A DNA stretch of 11,743 bases from Puniceicoccaceae bacterium (GTDB lineage Bacteria > Verrucomicrobiota > Verrucomicrobiia > Opitutales > Coraliomargaritaceae). The position numbers were made by a program, and so were the translations under genes. Shown here piece after piece: positions 1 through 7,405 of the stretch. Under the pieces are notes generated by a model. The model was not told the origin of the DNA. It made no database searches and saw only the letters and a list, made by a program, of their open reading frames with translations. How positions within the stretch are numbered: position 1 is the stretch's first letter; each line of letters opens with the position of its first letter. The stretch is from the NCBI GenBank assembly GCA_003567255.1, contig PWZW01000064.1, forward strand, positions 1 through 11,743, read 5' to 3'.

Positions 1-938
1 CGCTCGCCTTGCAATCGCCTGATTTCCTGAACCCGATCAGCCATGCTGGGGTCATAAAGCTGGTAGCCTGCGTCCGTCGTATCGGCCACCTCAAGAAGGC
101 CTTCCTTCGTCCAAAACCGCAGGGTCGCATTGGTTTCGCCGGTGAGCTTGGCCAGCTGGCCGATACGCAGCCGTTGCGCCGGTACTGGGATCGGTTCTGC
201 ATCCGGGGACAATATCTTGAGGTAAACATCAAACGAGCGGTCCACTGCTTCTGCGATGATCTTGAAATAGTCTGCTTTGCTCCCGCCAAGCTGGGCTTGC
301 TCCAACGATTGGATGTAGCGCAAGCGGTCTCGTTTTCGAATGAGTGCGGGCGGATAGCCGTTTTGCATCAGGATGCAATTCATTAACAAGCGAGCCGTGC
401 GTCCGTTGCCATCGACAAAGGGGTGAATCGTCACGAGTTGGTAATGCGCCTCTGCCGCAAGCTCCACCGGATGCAGTTCCCCCAAGGTGGTGGTGTCTTT
501 GATAAACCGGTTCATCAGGTCCGGCACTTTCGCCGGATTGGGCAACACCACCATGGAGCCCGAAATCCGCACCGGAATGGTCCGGTAGCAACCCGCATTA
601 CCGTCATCGATACCTCGCAGGATGGTTTCATGAATATCCAAAACCGCATGTTCGTTCAGATCCGTCGTTTCCCCTTGGGCCAGTTGCAGTATTTTTTGAA
701 GTGCCCGGGCATGGTTGGTCGCCTCGAGGTGCTCAACCAAGGATTTTCCGCTGACCGTCAGCCCCTTCTCGACGACAACAGCGGTCTCCCTGCGGGTCAA
801 AGTGTTGCCTTCAATCGCATTGCTCGTGTAGGTCAGCTCGACGATGAACCACTGCTCCAGATTCCGGACCAGTTCACCAGGAAGCGGGCGGGAGCTATCC
901 AGCTTCGCTTTCTTTGCGGTGAGTTTACTCCATTCCAT
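1..938 (-). CDS. Fic-domain protein with C-terminal MerR-type HTH (partial, runs off left edge)
   Basis: Seen: an open minus-strand frame from ATG at 938 to the window edge, 312 codons, no stop. Residues 38-44 read TSNAIEG, the (S/T)xxxE(G/N) inhibitory helix, placed N-terminal to the Fic core as in class II Fic proteins. Residues 172-180 read HPFVDGNGR followed by TAR, a complete Fic catalytic motif with its His. Residues about 257-310 (RIGQLAKLTG, TLRFW, KEGLL, GYQLYD) match the first helix-turn-helix and wing of MerR regulators. Known: Fic enzymes usually transfer AMP from ATP to hydroxyl groups of target proteins, and the inhibitory Glu blocks this. Inferred: an AMPylator held inactive by its own helix that also binds DNA, perhaps its own promoter. 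The true C-terminus lies outside the window. No Shine-Dalgarno is visible; an in-frame TTG at 944 is an alternative start. Family is secure, target unknown. Confidence 0.9.
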   Translation of the reverse strand, partial: MEWSKLTAKKAKLDSSRPLPGELVRNLEQWFIVELTYTSNAIEGNTLTRRETAVVVEKGLTVSGKSLVEHLEATNHARALQKILQLAQGETTDLNEHAVLDIHETILRGIDDGNAGCYRTIPVRISGSMVVLPNPAKVPDLMNRFIKDTTTLGELHPVELAAEAHYQLVTIHPFVDGNGRTARLLMNCILMQNGYPPALIRKRDRLRYIQSLEQAQLGGSKADYFKIIAEAVDRSFDVYLKILSPDAEPIPVPAQRLRIGQLAKLTGETNATLRFWTKEGLLEVADTTDAGYQLYDPSMADRVQEIRRLQGE

Positions 939-947
939 GCTCAAACC

Positions 948-964
948 ATTAAGTGTTACTTAAT
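948..964. promoter_or_regulatory. Palindromic candidate operator upstream of the Fic-MerR gene
   Basis: ATTAAGT, spacer GTT, ACTTAAT: a perfect 7-bp inverted repeat 10 to 26 bases upstream of the ATG at 938. A shorter dyad, TTGT-TT-ACAA, follows at 965-974. The position suits an operator bound by the MerR-like domain of the adjacent gene product; this is inference from position and symmetry. No confident -35/-10 pair was found beside it. Confidence 0.45.
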
Positions 965-1062
965 TGTTTACAATCAAAAACAACGTCAAAACCGATCATC
1001 CAACAGTTCAGGCAAGCAAGGTGCAAAGGTTGCACAATTTACGACAGTCAAAGGGCGACCAG

Positions 1063-1327
1063 ACCACCTCAACGTACCCAAGCCCGTCGGCCGGTTTGTC
1101 CACAACATCCATCCGGTTACCCCGCTACCCGAAGCGGGGGCGTCTCACACCCGAAAGCGAATCCGCCGTGTGGGGAGCGAGACGCCCCCTCCGCTCGAAA
1201 CGCGCTAAAGGAGTTCTACCAAATTTTCCAGCGCAGCCTTCGGGTCGCCGAGCGAGAGCATGAAGTCGAAGAAATCTAAGCGGTCCCCAAAAATCTTAAT
1301 TTTTACGGAATGACCCGTTTGGCTGCT
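1063..1327. repeat. Dispersed long repeat, copy A
   Basis: This stretch aligns almost end to end with 9105-9372 in the same orientation. Shared blocks include ACCCAAGCCCG, CCGCCGTGTGGGGAGCGAGA, CGCGCTAAAGGAGTTC, TTTTCCAGCGCAGCCTTCGG, AATCTTAATTTTTACGG and AATGACCCGTTTGGCTGC. Both strands carry stops or short, poorly conserved frames, so it is unlikely to encode protein. Copy A retains a long internal hairpin (1136-1189) that copy B has lost. It lies between the Fic-MerR gene and the truncated ATPase, and ends where the ATPase homology is broken off. Likely a non-autonomous mobile or expanding repeat; the family is not recognised. Confidence 0.8.
1136..1189. repeat. Hairpin inside repeat copy A
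   Basis: GGGGGCGTCTC (1136-1146) pairs perfectly with GAGACGCCCCC (1179-1189). CACAC (1146-1150) and GTGTG (1168-1172) can extend the structure inward. No U-tract follows on either strand, so it is not an ordinary terminator. The right arm and loop side survive partly in copy B but the left arm does not. Confidence 0.6.
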
Positions 1328-1372
1328 TCGGAATGACCCGTTTGGCTGCTTGAATGACCCGTTTGGCTGCTT
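1307..1372. repeat. Three tandem 21-23 bp units
   Basis: The unit AATGACCCGTTTGGCTGCTT occurs three times head to tail (starting near 1309, 1332 and 1353), with a TC or G-rich joint between the first two. Copy B at its equivalent end has only one unit (9354-9372). The last unit ends at 1372 and coding similarity to MgtA-type ATPases begins at 1373. Units are too few and have no spacers, so this is not a CRISPR array. Confidence 0.85.
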
Positions 1373-2692
1373 GAGCTTCTGGTTTTTGTCATTAATGGCC
1401 TCTCGACGGGAGGATGGACGCAGTCACTTTTGTTTGCTTTGGCCGTTGCCGTAGGCCTCACCCCGGAGCTTCTCCCGGTGATTGTGAACGTCAACTTTGC
1501 CCGCAACGCCCGCCTGTTGGCGAGCCAGGGACTGATCATTAAAGACCTCGCCTCCGTGCATGCTTTCGGTTCGATGGATACACTCTGTCTGGAGAAGGTC
1601 GAAGCCCTTATCAGCGGTGACCCCCTAAAACGGGAGGTAAAATCGACCATAACAGCCCTGTCGACCGCAGGTGTCTCGGTGAAAATCCTCACCGGAGACG
1701 ATGCCGCACCTGCGATCGCTGCGGCGCGGGTCGCAGGCATTGCAAATACCGACCACCCTCTGACCGGGTCTAAGATTAGGGGGATGAACGATGAAGCACT
1801 GGCCGCAGAACTGGACGAGTGTTCCGTCTGTGCCGAGCTGTCACCGACGGACAAGGCCCGCATCATTCGCGTTCTGCGCCTTACGGGAGACCACGTCGTC
1901 GGCTTCCTCGGGGAGGGGCCCAACGACGCGGGAGCGCTGCGGGCAGCAGATATTGGGCTCGCCCCCGAGGGCGGAGCCGCCCTCGCACGCGAATGCGCGG
2001 ACGTGATTATGACAACGCACGACCTGCGTACATTATTAGAAGGTGTGGAAGCCGGGAGAACCGCTTTGGGAAATATTCTCAAATACATCAAAATCACGGC
2101 CAGTTCCAACTTTGGAAACGCCTTCAGCGTGGTCCTCGCCAGTGTTGTTCTCCCCTTTTTGCCGATGCGGGCCGTTCAGCTCGTTGCCCAAAATTTACTC
2201 TATGATCTCTCGCAAATCTTTCTTCCCTGGGACCGGGTCGACAATTCGGCTAAAGAAAAACCCCGATCCTGGTCAGCAGATTCGATTGGCCGATTCATGC
2301 TGATCTTTGGCCCACTGAGTTCCATTTTCGACGTCCTCACCTTCGCGTTTCTCTGGTACGTCATCGGAGCAAACTCCGTGGCCGAGCAGGCCGTCTTTCA
2401 AACCGGCTGGTTCATGGTGGGGCTAGCCACCCAGCTCACCATCGTTCACGTCCTTCGGACCGAAACCGTACCATTTTTCGGAAACCGTGCCATTGCACCG
2501 CTTGGCATTGCCACCCTGATCGCCCTAATTGTAGGATTAACCCTGCCGTTTTCGCCCGTCGCCCAGTGGTTCGGCTTCGAGCCGATGCCCTGGATATATT
2601 TTGGCTGGATCTTATTTACGGTCGCAGGCTACGCCCTGGCCGCGCAGCTGACCAAAACTGTCTACCGCCGTGTGTACGGGCAATGGATGTAA
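1373..2692 (+). pseudogene. mgtA: Truncated, N-domain-less Mg2+-transporting P-type ATPase (MgtA-like)
   Basis: Seen: a frame open from 1358 to TAA at 2690-2692. Similarity to MgtA starts at 1373 with ELLVFVINGLS and continues through VAVGLTPELLP (the M4 ion-binding Pro-Glu region). Everything N-terminal (M1-M3 and the actuator domain) is missing. Near 1577-1630 the sequence goes from MDTLC straight to a degraded stretch and GDPLKRE. The phosphorylation motif DKTGT and the whole nucleotide-binding domain, some 200 residues in the family, are absent. KILTGD and SPTDKARI (hinge and Lys) remain. GDGxNDxP has become GEGPNDAG near 1908-1930. M5-M10 are well conserved, including KYIKITASSNFGN and QNLLYDLSQ. 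About 439 residues survive of the roughly 900 usual. The only reasonable in-frame start is TTG at 1430. Known: without the phosphorylated Asp no P-type ATPase can pump. Inferred: a pseudogene, though the frame is unbroken. Confidence 0.8.
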
Positions 2693-2823
2693 TTGCGCTA
2701 ACCCGCGCCGAAGGCTCGCCCCTTCAGATCGGCTACAACTTGCCCCGAAAATCAGCCCTCGCCCCTTCCATGGGCCCCGCCTTATCGAATCTTCATCGCT
2801 CGCGAAAGAGCGTTGAGATGGTT

Positions 2824-3186
2824 TTACTTCCCTGGATAACCTCCGGACGCAGATCTCAGTCTTGGCGGTTTTTTTTTAAGGTACTGGCGCAACCACCGTC
2901 GCCGCACGAAGGGCAACGTGAGCGTCGACAGGAAATAGGCCGTGGTGGGGATCCATGCGTGGAGCCACGGAGTTGGAATATTAATAATCCAGAACACCAA
3001 ACTGGTCGCAAGATAAGTGAGCAGAAGAAGCAAAAATCTCCGGCATATCGAATTCTCCCAGGCTTTTTCTGACTCTACTTTACGATTGCGCTCGCCCACC
3101 CGCAGCATTTTTTTCTCAAGCGAAACCACCCGCCGTTCAAGCAAATCGACCGACATTTGACGATGATCCGAGGAGTGCCTATTCAT
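2824..3186 (-). CDS. Small coiled-coil protein with two membrane segments, unknown function
   Basis: A 120-residue protein. Residues about 12-40 are rich in charged heptad-like sequence (LLERRVVSLEKKM), predicting a short coiled coil. Residues 51-69 (FLLLLLTYLATSLVFWII) and about 74-94 form two membrane segments. The C-terminal tail after LPFVRRRWLRQYLKKK is strongly basic, which by the positive-inside rule puts both termini in the cytoplasm. This layout resembles small conserved hypothetical membrane proteins of marine bacteria; the function is unknown. Start: ATG at 3186, with no Shine-Dalgarno; Met11 is an alternative. It faces away from the GT4 operon and converges with the ATPase remnant. 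The intervening 2693-2823 shows nothing I can name. Confidence 0.7.
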   Translation of the reverse strand: MNRHSSDHRQMSVDLLERRVVSLEKKMLRVGERNRKVESEKAWENSICRRFLLLLLTYLATSLVFWIINIPTPWLHAWIPTTAYFLSTLTLPFVRRRWLRQYLKKKPPRLRSASGGYPGK

Positions 3187-3295
3187 GATGCCAAGAGAAA
3201 GACCAATGGTGGATAAGTTATTTCATGCGCTTCATTATTTTCCCGATATCGAAATGCTGAAGTAAGCCTGCTTAGGGCTCAATTCAATATTTTTT

Positions 3296-3483
3296 GGGTG
3301 TGGTCTAAACGTTTCAGGCGGTTGTTTAAAGCAGTGCGCTGTCGGTAGAGCATCGCTCAGCCTTCGGCTGGGGCGGTTTCCTCCGTGCCCCTGTGATCTC
3401 AGTGGGAGACCTGAACGCGCTGACAGTTTGCGGCTGATTTTGACCGGAATGTCCCTAACTCAGAAAAAATTTGGACTACACCC
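3296..3483. mobile_element. MITE-like element with imperfect terminal inverted repeats
   Basis: GGGTGTGGTCTAAA (3296-3309) and TTTGGACTACACCC (3470-3483) are inverted copies agreeing at 12 of 14 positions. They bound 188 bp with no coding frame. Inside is a small stem CAGCC-TTC-GGCTG (3358-3370). No clear target-site duplication is visible at the ends. Ends beginning with GGG are seen in several insertion-sequence families, so it may be a non-autonomous derivative; the parent element is unknown. It separates the membrane protein gene from the GT4 promoter region. Together with 3187-3295, where I see nothing else, it fills the intergenic space. Confidence 0.5.
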
Positions 3484-3510
3484 ATTCTGTCAGGCTAACG
3501 CTGGTTCTGC

Positions 3511-3539
3511 TTGCTAAGTTCGGGGACTGGCTGTAGCAT
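3511..3539 (+). promoter_or_regulatory. Candidate sigma-70-type promoter for the GT4-GH130 operon
   Basis: TTGCTA (3511-3516), a 17-base spacer, then TAGCAT (3534-3539), about 32 bases upstream of the TTG start at 3572 and just outside the MITE-like element. This is a pattern match only. Confidence 0.35.
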
Positions 3540-3560
3540 TGATATATGTCGTTGATTATT

Positions 3561-3565
3561 AAGGA
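3561..3565 (+). promoter_or_regulatory. Ribosome binding site deciding the GT4 start
   Basis: AAGGA is followed by six bases and the TTG at 3572. It is one of the few clear Shine-Dalgarno sequences in the window and is the reason for accepting the non-ATG start. Confidence 0.65.
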
Positions 3566-3571
3566 TCTGAA

Positions 3572-5848
3572 TTGAGCGCTTCGGTTTACCCTAAGGGCAT
3601 CGCCTTCTTAGGGAATTTTGTGCCGCGCCTGTGCGGCATTTCGACTTTCACCCACGATCTCTATCAGGCGATTAACACGGCCGCCACCGATGCCGATTGT
3701 TACGTTGCGGCCGTCACCGACACGCCGGAAGGCTATGACTATCCGGAGGCGGTGCGCTTGCAGTTTCAGGAGAAGGACCTTCGGGCTTATCGCCGGACGG
3801 CTGATATCCTGAATTTCAAGAACGCCGATGTGCTCTGTGTGCAGCACGAGTTCGGCATCTATGGCGGGCCCGCCGGGAGTCATTTGCTCTCACTCTTGAA
3901 AGAGGTGCGCATGCCGATCGTGACGACGCTCCATACCATTTTGGAAAATCCCACGCGTGAGCAAAATGCAGTCATGCATCAACTCACACGGCTGAGTGAT
4001 CGACTCGTTGTGATGAGCCAAAAAGGACGCGAGCTCCTTCAGGTGGTTTATGGCGTCGACGCATCGAAGATCGACGTCATTGCCCACGGTATCCCGGACG
4101 TGGACTTCCAGCCGGCTGCGGTTTACAAAGATCAGCTCGGCATCCACGACCGCAAGGTTCTCCTGACTTTCGGTTTGATCGGCCCGGGCAAGGGAATTGA
4201 GCACGTGATCGAGGCGCTGCCGACCGTCATCAAACAACACCCCGAAGTGGTCTATGTGATCCTCGGGGCGACCCACCCGAAGCTGGTTGCCAAGGACGGC
4301 GAGCGCTATCGTCTCAGCCTCATCAGCCTTGCGGACCAGCACAAGGTGAAGAAGCACGTGATTTTTCACAACCGCTACGTTTCTGCCGACGAGTTGCAGG
4401 ACTTCATCGGTGCGGCTGATATTTACGTGACGCCCTATCTGGACAAGGCGCAAATCACCTCCGGAACCCTCGCCTATGCTTTCGGCTCCGGTAAGGTCGT
4501 CGTTTCAACACCTTACTGGCACGCTGCGGAATTGCTGGCTGAGGGCCGGGGAGCCCTGGTCCCTTTTCATGACCCATCAGCCATGGCCGCGACGATCAAC
4601 GAACTGCTCGACGATCCGGCACACATGCAGGTGATGCGCGAGCAGGCCTACGCGGCAGGGCGCAGCATGATCTGGCCCGCCGTGGCCAGGCAATATCTGG
4701 ATACCTTCGCCCACGCCTGCGCCGACCGCCGCGCCATCGCCCGCACCGCAGTGGCCGGATGGACCCTGGAGAAGCAGCCATCGCTGCTGCCCAGCCGCCA
4801 GTTCAAGCACATCGCCCGGATGAGCGACGGTACCGGAATCTTCCAGCATGCGATCTTTAATGTGCCAAATTTCCATGAGGGCTACTGTGTCGATGATAAT
4901 GCCCGGGCCTTCATCCTCGGCGTCCTGACCGCGGAAAAAGAAGTCCCCCCGACCGAACCGAAGGTTGCTGATCTGACTGCGATCTATCTGGCCTTTCTCG
5001 CCGCGTCGCTTGATTACGAGAGCGGCCGCTTCCGCAACTTCATGAGCTTCCAGCGCGAGTGGCTGGAACACGCGGGCAGCGAGGACAGTCATGGGCGCAG
5101 CCTCTGGGCCACCGGTCTGGGTGCAGCCCGCGCGGCGGACTACCATCACCGGAAACTTGCCGCACAGCTCTTCAGGATGGGCTTGCCAGTGGTTGAATCG
5201 TTCAGCTCACCACGCGCTTGGGCCTTCGCCCTCATCGGGATTGATCAATTCCTCCACCACGAGCCAACAAACGAACCCGCCCTCGCACTGCTAGGCCGCT
5301 TGACTGATCGGCTGAAGGAACTTTGGGCGGCGCATTCCAGCGAGAGCTGGCCCTGGTTCGAGCGGAGCCTGACCTATGAGAACGCCCGCTTCTGTGAAGC
5401 CATGATCCTGAGCGGCCAGCGCAACCAGGATGCCGGGGTCCTGGAAATCGGACTGAAAGCGCTGACCTGGCTCGCGTCGCTGCAGACCACCCCGACGGGC
5501 TGCTTCCGCCCCATCGGGAGCAACGGTTTCTATCCTCAGGACGACCGCCGGGCGGATTTTGATCAGCAACCGGTCGAGGCCCAAGCCATGGTCGCGGCAT
5601 GCCGGACCGCTTGGCACGCCACGCAAGACGGTCGCTGGCTGGAGGAGTCGAAGCGTGCCTTCGAATGGTTTCTCGGCCGCAATGATCTGGGATTGCCGCT
5701 CTACGACTTCGCCTCCGGGGGCTGCGCCGACGGCCTCCATGCCGATCGGGTCAGCCACAACCAGGGAGCGGAGTCCACCCTCGCCTTCCACCTTTCCCTC
5801 ACCGACATGGATGATGCCGAGCTTGATACGACGACACCCCCTCCCTGA
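3572..5848 (+). CDS. GT4-type glycosyltransferase with C-terminal alpha/alpha-toroid domain
   Basis: 758 residues, two parts. Residues 1 to about 385 form a GT-B fold glycosyltransferase. They show the N-terminal Gly-rich loop region GNFVPRLCGISTF (14-26), QHEFGIYGG (91-99), the second-domain donor-binding loop FGLIGPGKGIEHVIEAL (200-216), and ITSGTLAYAFGSGKVVVSTPYW (about 295-316), where GT4 enzymes contact the sugar nucleotide. The usual first Glu of the EX7E motif is not obvious here. Residues about 410-750 (HIARMSDGTGIFQHAIF, EGYCVDDNARA, and repeated Trp/Leu-rich helices) look like an alpha-helical barrel as in some glycosidases. Known: proteins of this double architecture recur beside GH130 genes. 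Inferred: it builds a cytoplasmic or envelope glycoside, perhaps mannosyl; donor and acceptor are unknown. Start TTG with AAGGA six bases upstream. Stop at 5846-5848, 10 bases before the GH130 gene. It is visibly GC-richer than the flanking genes. Confidence 0.9.
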   Translation: MSASVYPKGIAFLGNFVPRLCGISTFTHDLYQAINTAATDADCYVAAVTDTPEGYDYPEAVRLQFQEKDLRAYRRTADILNFKNADVLCVQHEFGIYGGPAGSHLLSLLKEVRMPIVTTLHTILENPTREQNAVMHQLTRLSDRLVVMSQKGRELLQVVYGVDASKIDVIAHGIPDVDFQPAAVYKDQLGIHDRKVLLTFGLIGPGKGIEHVIEALPTVIKQHPEVVYVILGATHPKLVAKDGERYRLSLISLADQHKVKKHVIFHNRYVSADELQDFIGAADIYVTPYLDKAQITSGTLAYAFGSGKVVVSTPYWHAAELLAEGRGALVPFHDPSAMAATINELLDDPAHMQVMREQAYAAGRSMIWPAVARQYLDTFAHACADRRAIARTAVAGWTLEKQPSLLPSRQFKHIARMSDGTGIFQHAIFNVPNFHEGYCVDDNARAFILGVLTAEKEVPPTEPKVADLTAIYLAFLAASLDYESGRFRNFMSFQREWLEHAGSEDSHGRSLWATGLGAARAADYHHRKLAAQLFRMGLPVVESFSSPRAWAFALIGIDQFLHHEPTNEPALALLGRLTDRLKELWAAHSSESWPWFERSLTYENARFCEAMILSGQRNQDAGVLEIGLKALTWLASLQTTPTGCFRPIGSNGFYPQDDRRADFDQQPVEAQAMVAACRTAWHATQDGRWLEESKRAFEWFLGRNDLGLPLYDFASGGCADGLHADRVSHNQGAESTLAFHLSLTDMDDAELDTTTPPP

Positions 5849-5858
5849 ACCTCCCCCT

Positions 5859-7322
5859 ATGCCAACTATTCAATTTCAACGTCAATCCGTCAAACTGCTC
5901 CCCTCGAACAAACGGGTCATCCTCCGGCCGTTCATTCCCGGCCGTCGCACCCAAATCAATACGATCATTGCGCGGGTAGCCCGGCTCGACGATGCCGCCG
6001 TGGCCGCGCAACTCAAAGCCGTGCACCATGATTTCGGCAAGCGGCATCGCCACATCGACGCACAACTGATGCGCCACTACCGCCAGGTGCGCGACCACCA
6101 CCGGCAGCCGAACACCCTCTCGGAAGCGCGCAAACTGCTCACCGGAGCCCTCTTCTCAGGCGAGTATTCAATCGAATCCGCTGCGCTGTTTAACCCGTCC
6201 ATCGTCCCCCATCCAGATCAGTCCGACGCGCCCAAGGGCGGCCTGCGCTTTATCATGAGCATGCGCGCCACGGGCGAGGGTCACATCTCCTCGATCGAGT
6301 TCCGCGCTGGCACCCTCACGGCATCGGGCAAGATCTCGCTAGACAAAGTGTCCCGCTTCGTCACCCAACCGGAGGTTATTCCCGACCCCACCTTTCACAA
6401 ACCCAGCTTTATTTTGAAGCTCGGCGAGATGGGTCTGCACCATGGCTTTGTCCTCGATGCCCTCGCCACCCTACCCGAGCATTTTACCCTCGGCGAATTG
6501 GAGCGCAACCTCACCGCCATGCGCCGCAAGCCGCACGCGAAATCGATCCATTTTGATCGGGCCCTCGAATTTATCAAATGGCTGGCGGATTCAAATTACG
6601 ATATCCGGTTTTCTGATACACTGGCCGTTAGCGAACGCATCATTTTCCCCGTTTCCCTAAACGAGGCAAAAGGCATCGAAGACGCCCGCTTCGTCCGCTT
6701 CACTGAAGACGACGGGAGCGTGATCTACAACGCGACCTACACCGCCTACAACGGCCACACCATCCTACCTCAGTTCATCCGCACGAAGGACTTTCTCCAC
6801 TTCAGCATCCTCACGCTCAACGGCGACGGGGTGCAGAACAAAGGTATGGCCCTCTTCCCCCGGCGCATCCGCGGGCGCTACGCCATGCTCTCACGGCAGG
6901 ACGACGAGAACCTCCTCATCATGTTCTCCGACAGCCCCCACCACTGGAGTAACCCGCGCGTCATCCTGCGTCCGGAACAGCCCTGGGAGGCAGTCAAGAT
7001 CGGCAACTGCGGCTCCCCCATCGAGACCAAAGCAGGTTGGCTCGTGATCACCCACGGCGTCGGTCCGATGCGCGAATACAGCATCGGTGCCGCGCTCCTC
7101 GACCTCGACGACCCTACCCGGGTGATCGGCCGCCTCCGCGAGCCGCTGCTCAGCGCCGAGCCGGGAGAGCGCGAGGGCTACGTCCCGAATGTCGTTTATA
7201 GCTGCGGTGCCATGCTCCACGGCGATACCCTCGTACTGCCCTACGCCATCAGCGACCGCGCCACCGTCATTGCCACCACCCCCCTCGAACCGCTCCTCGC
7301 CGCCTTGCGCGAAAAGAACTGA
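5859..7322 (+). CDS. GH130-family glycoside phosphorylase/hydrolase-like protein
   Basis: 487 residues from ATG at 5859, in frame with a longer upstream reading that overlaps the GT4 gene and is a shadow. Residues about 1-100 are an N-terminal helical extension. The five-bladed propeller follows. FNPSIVPHP (111-119), KGIEDARFVRF (271-281, the GH130 E-D-x-R region with the Asp that acts on the substrate), NKGMALFPRRIRGRYAML (about 327-344), GNCGSPIETKAGWLVITHGVG (382-402) and EGYVPNVVYSCGA (about 439-451) are family signatures. Known: GH130 enzymes phosphorolyse or hydrolyse beta-mannosides. Inferred: it trims or recycles the product of the adjacent glycosyltransferase. Whether it is a phosphorylase is not settled, because the phosphate-contacting residues cannot be assigned by eye. 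The canonical GIEDPR reads GIEDAR and YHGV reads THGV. No Shine-Dalgarno is present; the 10-base gap suggests translational coupling. Confidence 0.9.
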   Translation: MPTIQFQRQSVKLLPSNKRVILRPFIPGRRTQINTIIARVARLDDAAVAAQLKAVHHDFGKRHRHIDAQLMRHYRQVRDHHRQPNTLSEARKLLTGALFSGEYSIESAALFNPSIVPHPDQSDAPKGGLRFIMSMRATGEGHISSIEFRAGTLTASGKISLDKVSRFVTQPEVIPDPTFHKPSFILKLGEMGLHHGFVLDALATLPEHFTLGELERNLTAMRRKPHAKSIHFDRALEFIKWLADSNYDIRFSDTLAVSERIIFPVSLNEAKGIEDARFVRFTEDDGSVIYNATYTAYNGHTILPQFIRTKDFLHFSILTLNGDGVQNKGMALFPRRIRGRYAMLSRQDDENLLIMFSDSPHHWSNPRVILRPEQPWEAVKIGNCGSPIETKAGWLVITHGVGPMREYSIGAALLDLDDPTRVIGRLREPLLSAEPGEREGYVPNVVYSCGAMLHGDTLVLPYAISDRATVIATTPLEPLLAALREKN

Positions 7323-7347
7323 TTCAATGAAGACCCTCACTCTCAAT

Positions 7348-7370
7348 GCATCGCGGATTTTCCGCGATGC
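7348..7370. repeat. Perfect 10-bp hairpin after the GH130 gene
   Basis: GCATCGCGGA, loop TTT, TCCGCGATGC, lying 26 bases after the GH130 stop and 36 bases before the next ATG. No run of T follows on the plus strand, so it is not a canonical intrinsic terminator. It could protect mRNA ends, attenuate transcription, or be a REP-like palindrome. Confidence 0.7.
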
Positions 7371-7405
7371 CTCCTCACGAACCTCAAAACCAGTAATCCA
7401 CGATC

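Noticed and set aside
423..1208. Long plus-strand frame (261 codons)
   Set aside because: It is the antisense shadow of the Fic-MerR gene continued into the repeat; its translation has no recognisable domain.
1307..1372. CRISPR-like repeat cluster
   Set aside because: Units are contiguous with no spacers and there are no cas genes.
1303..2109. Long minus-strand frame (268 codons)
   Set aside because: Shadow of the ATPase remnant, ending in the SQTGHS reading of the tandem units; Ser/Arg/Ala-rich, no domain.
2846..2880. Terminator-like T9 run after the ATPase remnant
   Set aside because: No convincing GC-rich stem precedes the T-run, and it lies inside the minus-strand membrane protein gene, where it encodes the Lys-rich tail.
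3331..3370. GTCGGTAGAGCATCGC resembles a tRNA D-arm
   Set aside because: No anticodon arm, no GGTTCGA T-loop and no acceptor pairing can be drawn around it; it lies inside the MITE-like element.
5291..5791. Minus-strand frames within the GT4 gene, and similar ones in the GH130 gene
   Set aside because: GC-rich antisense shadows; the plus-strand genes have clear family motifs.
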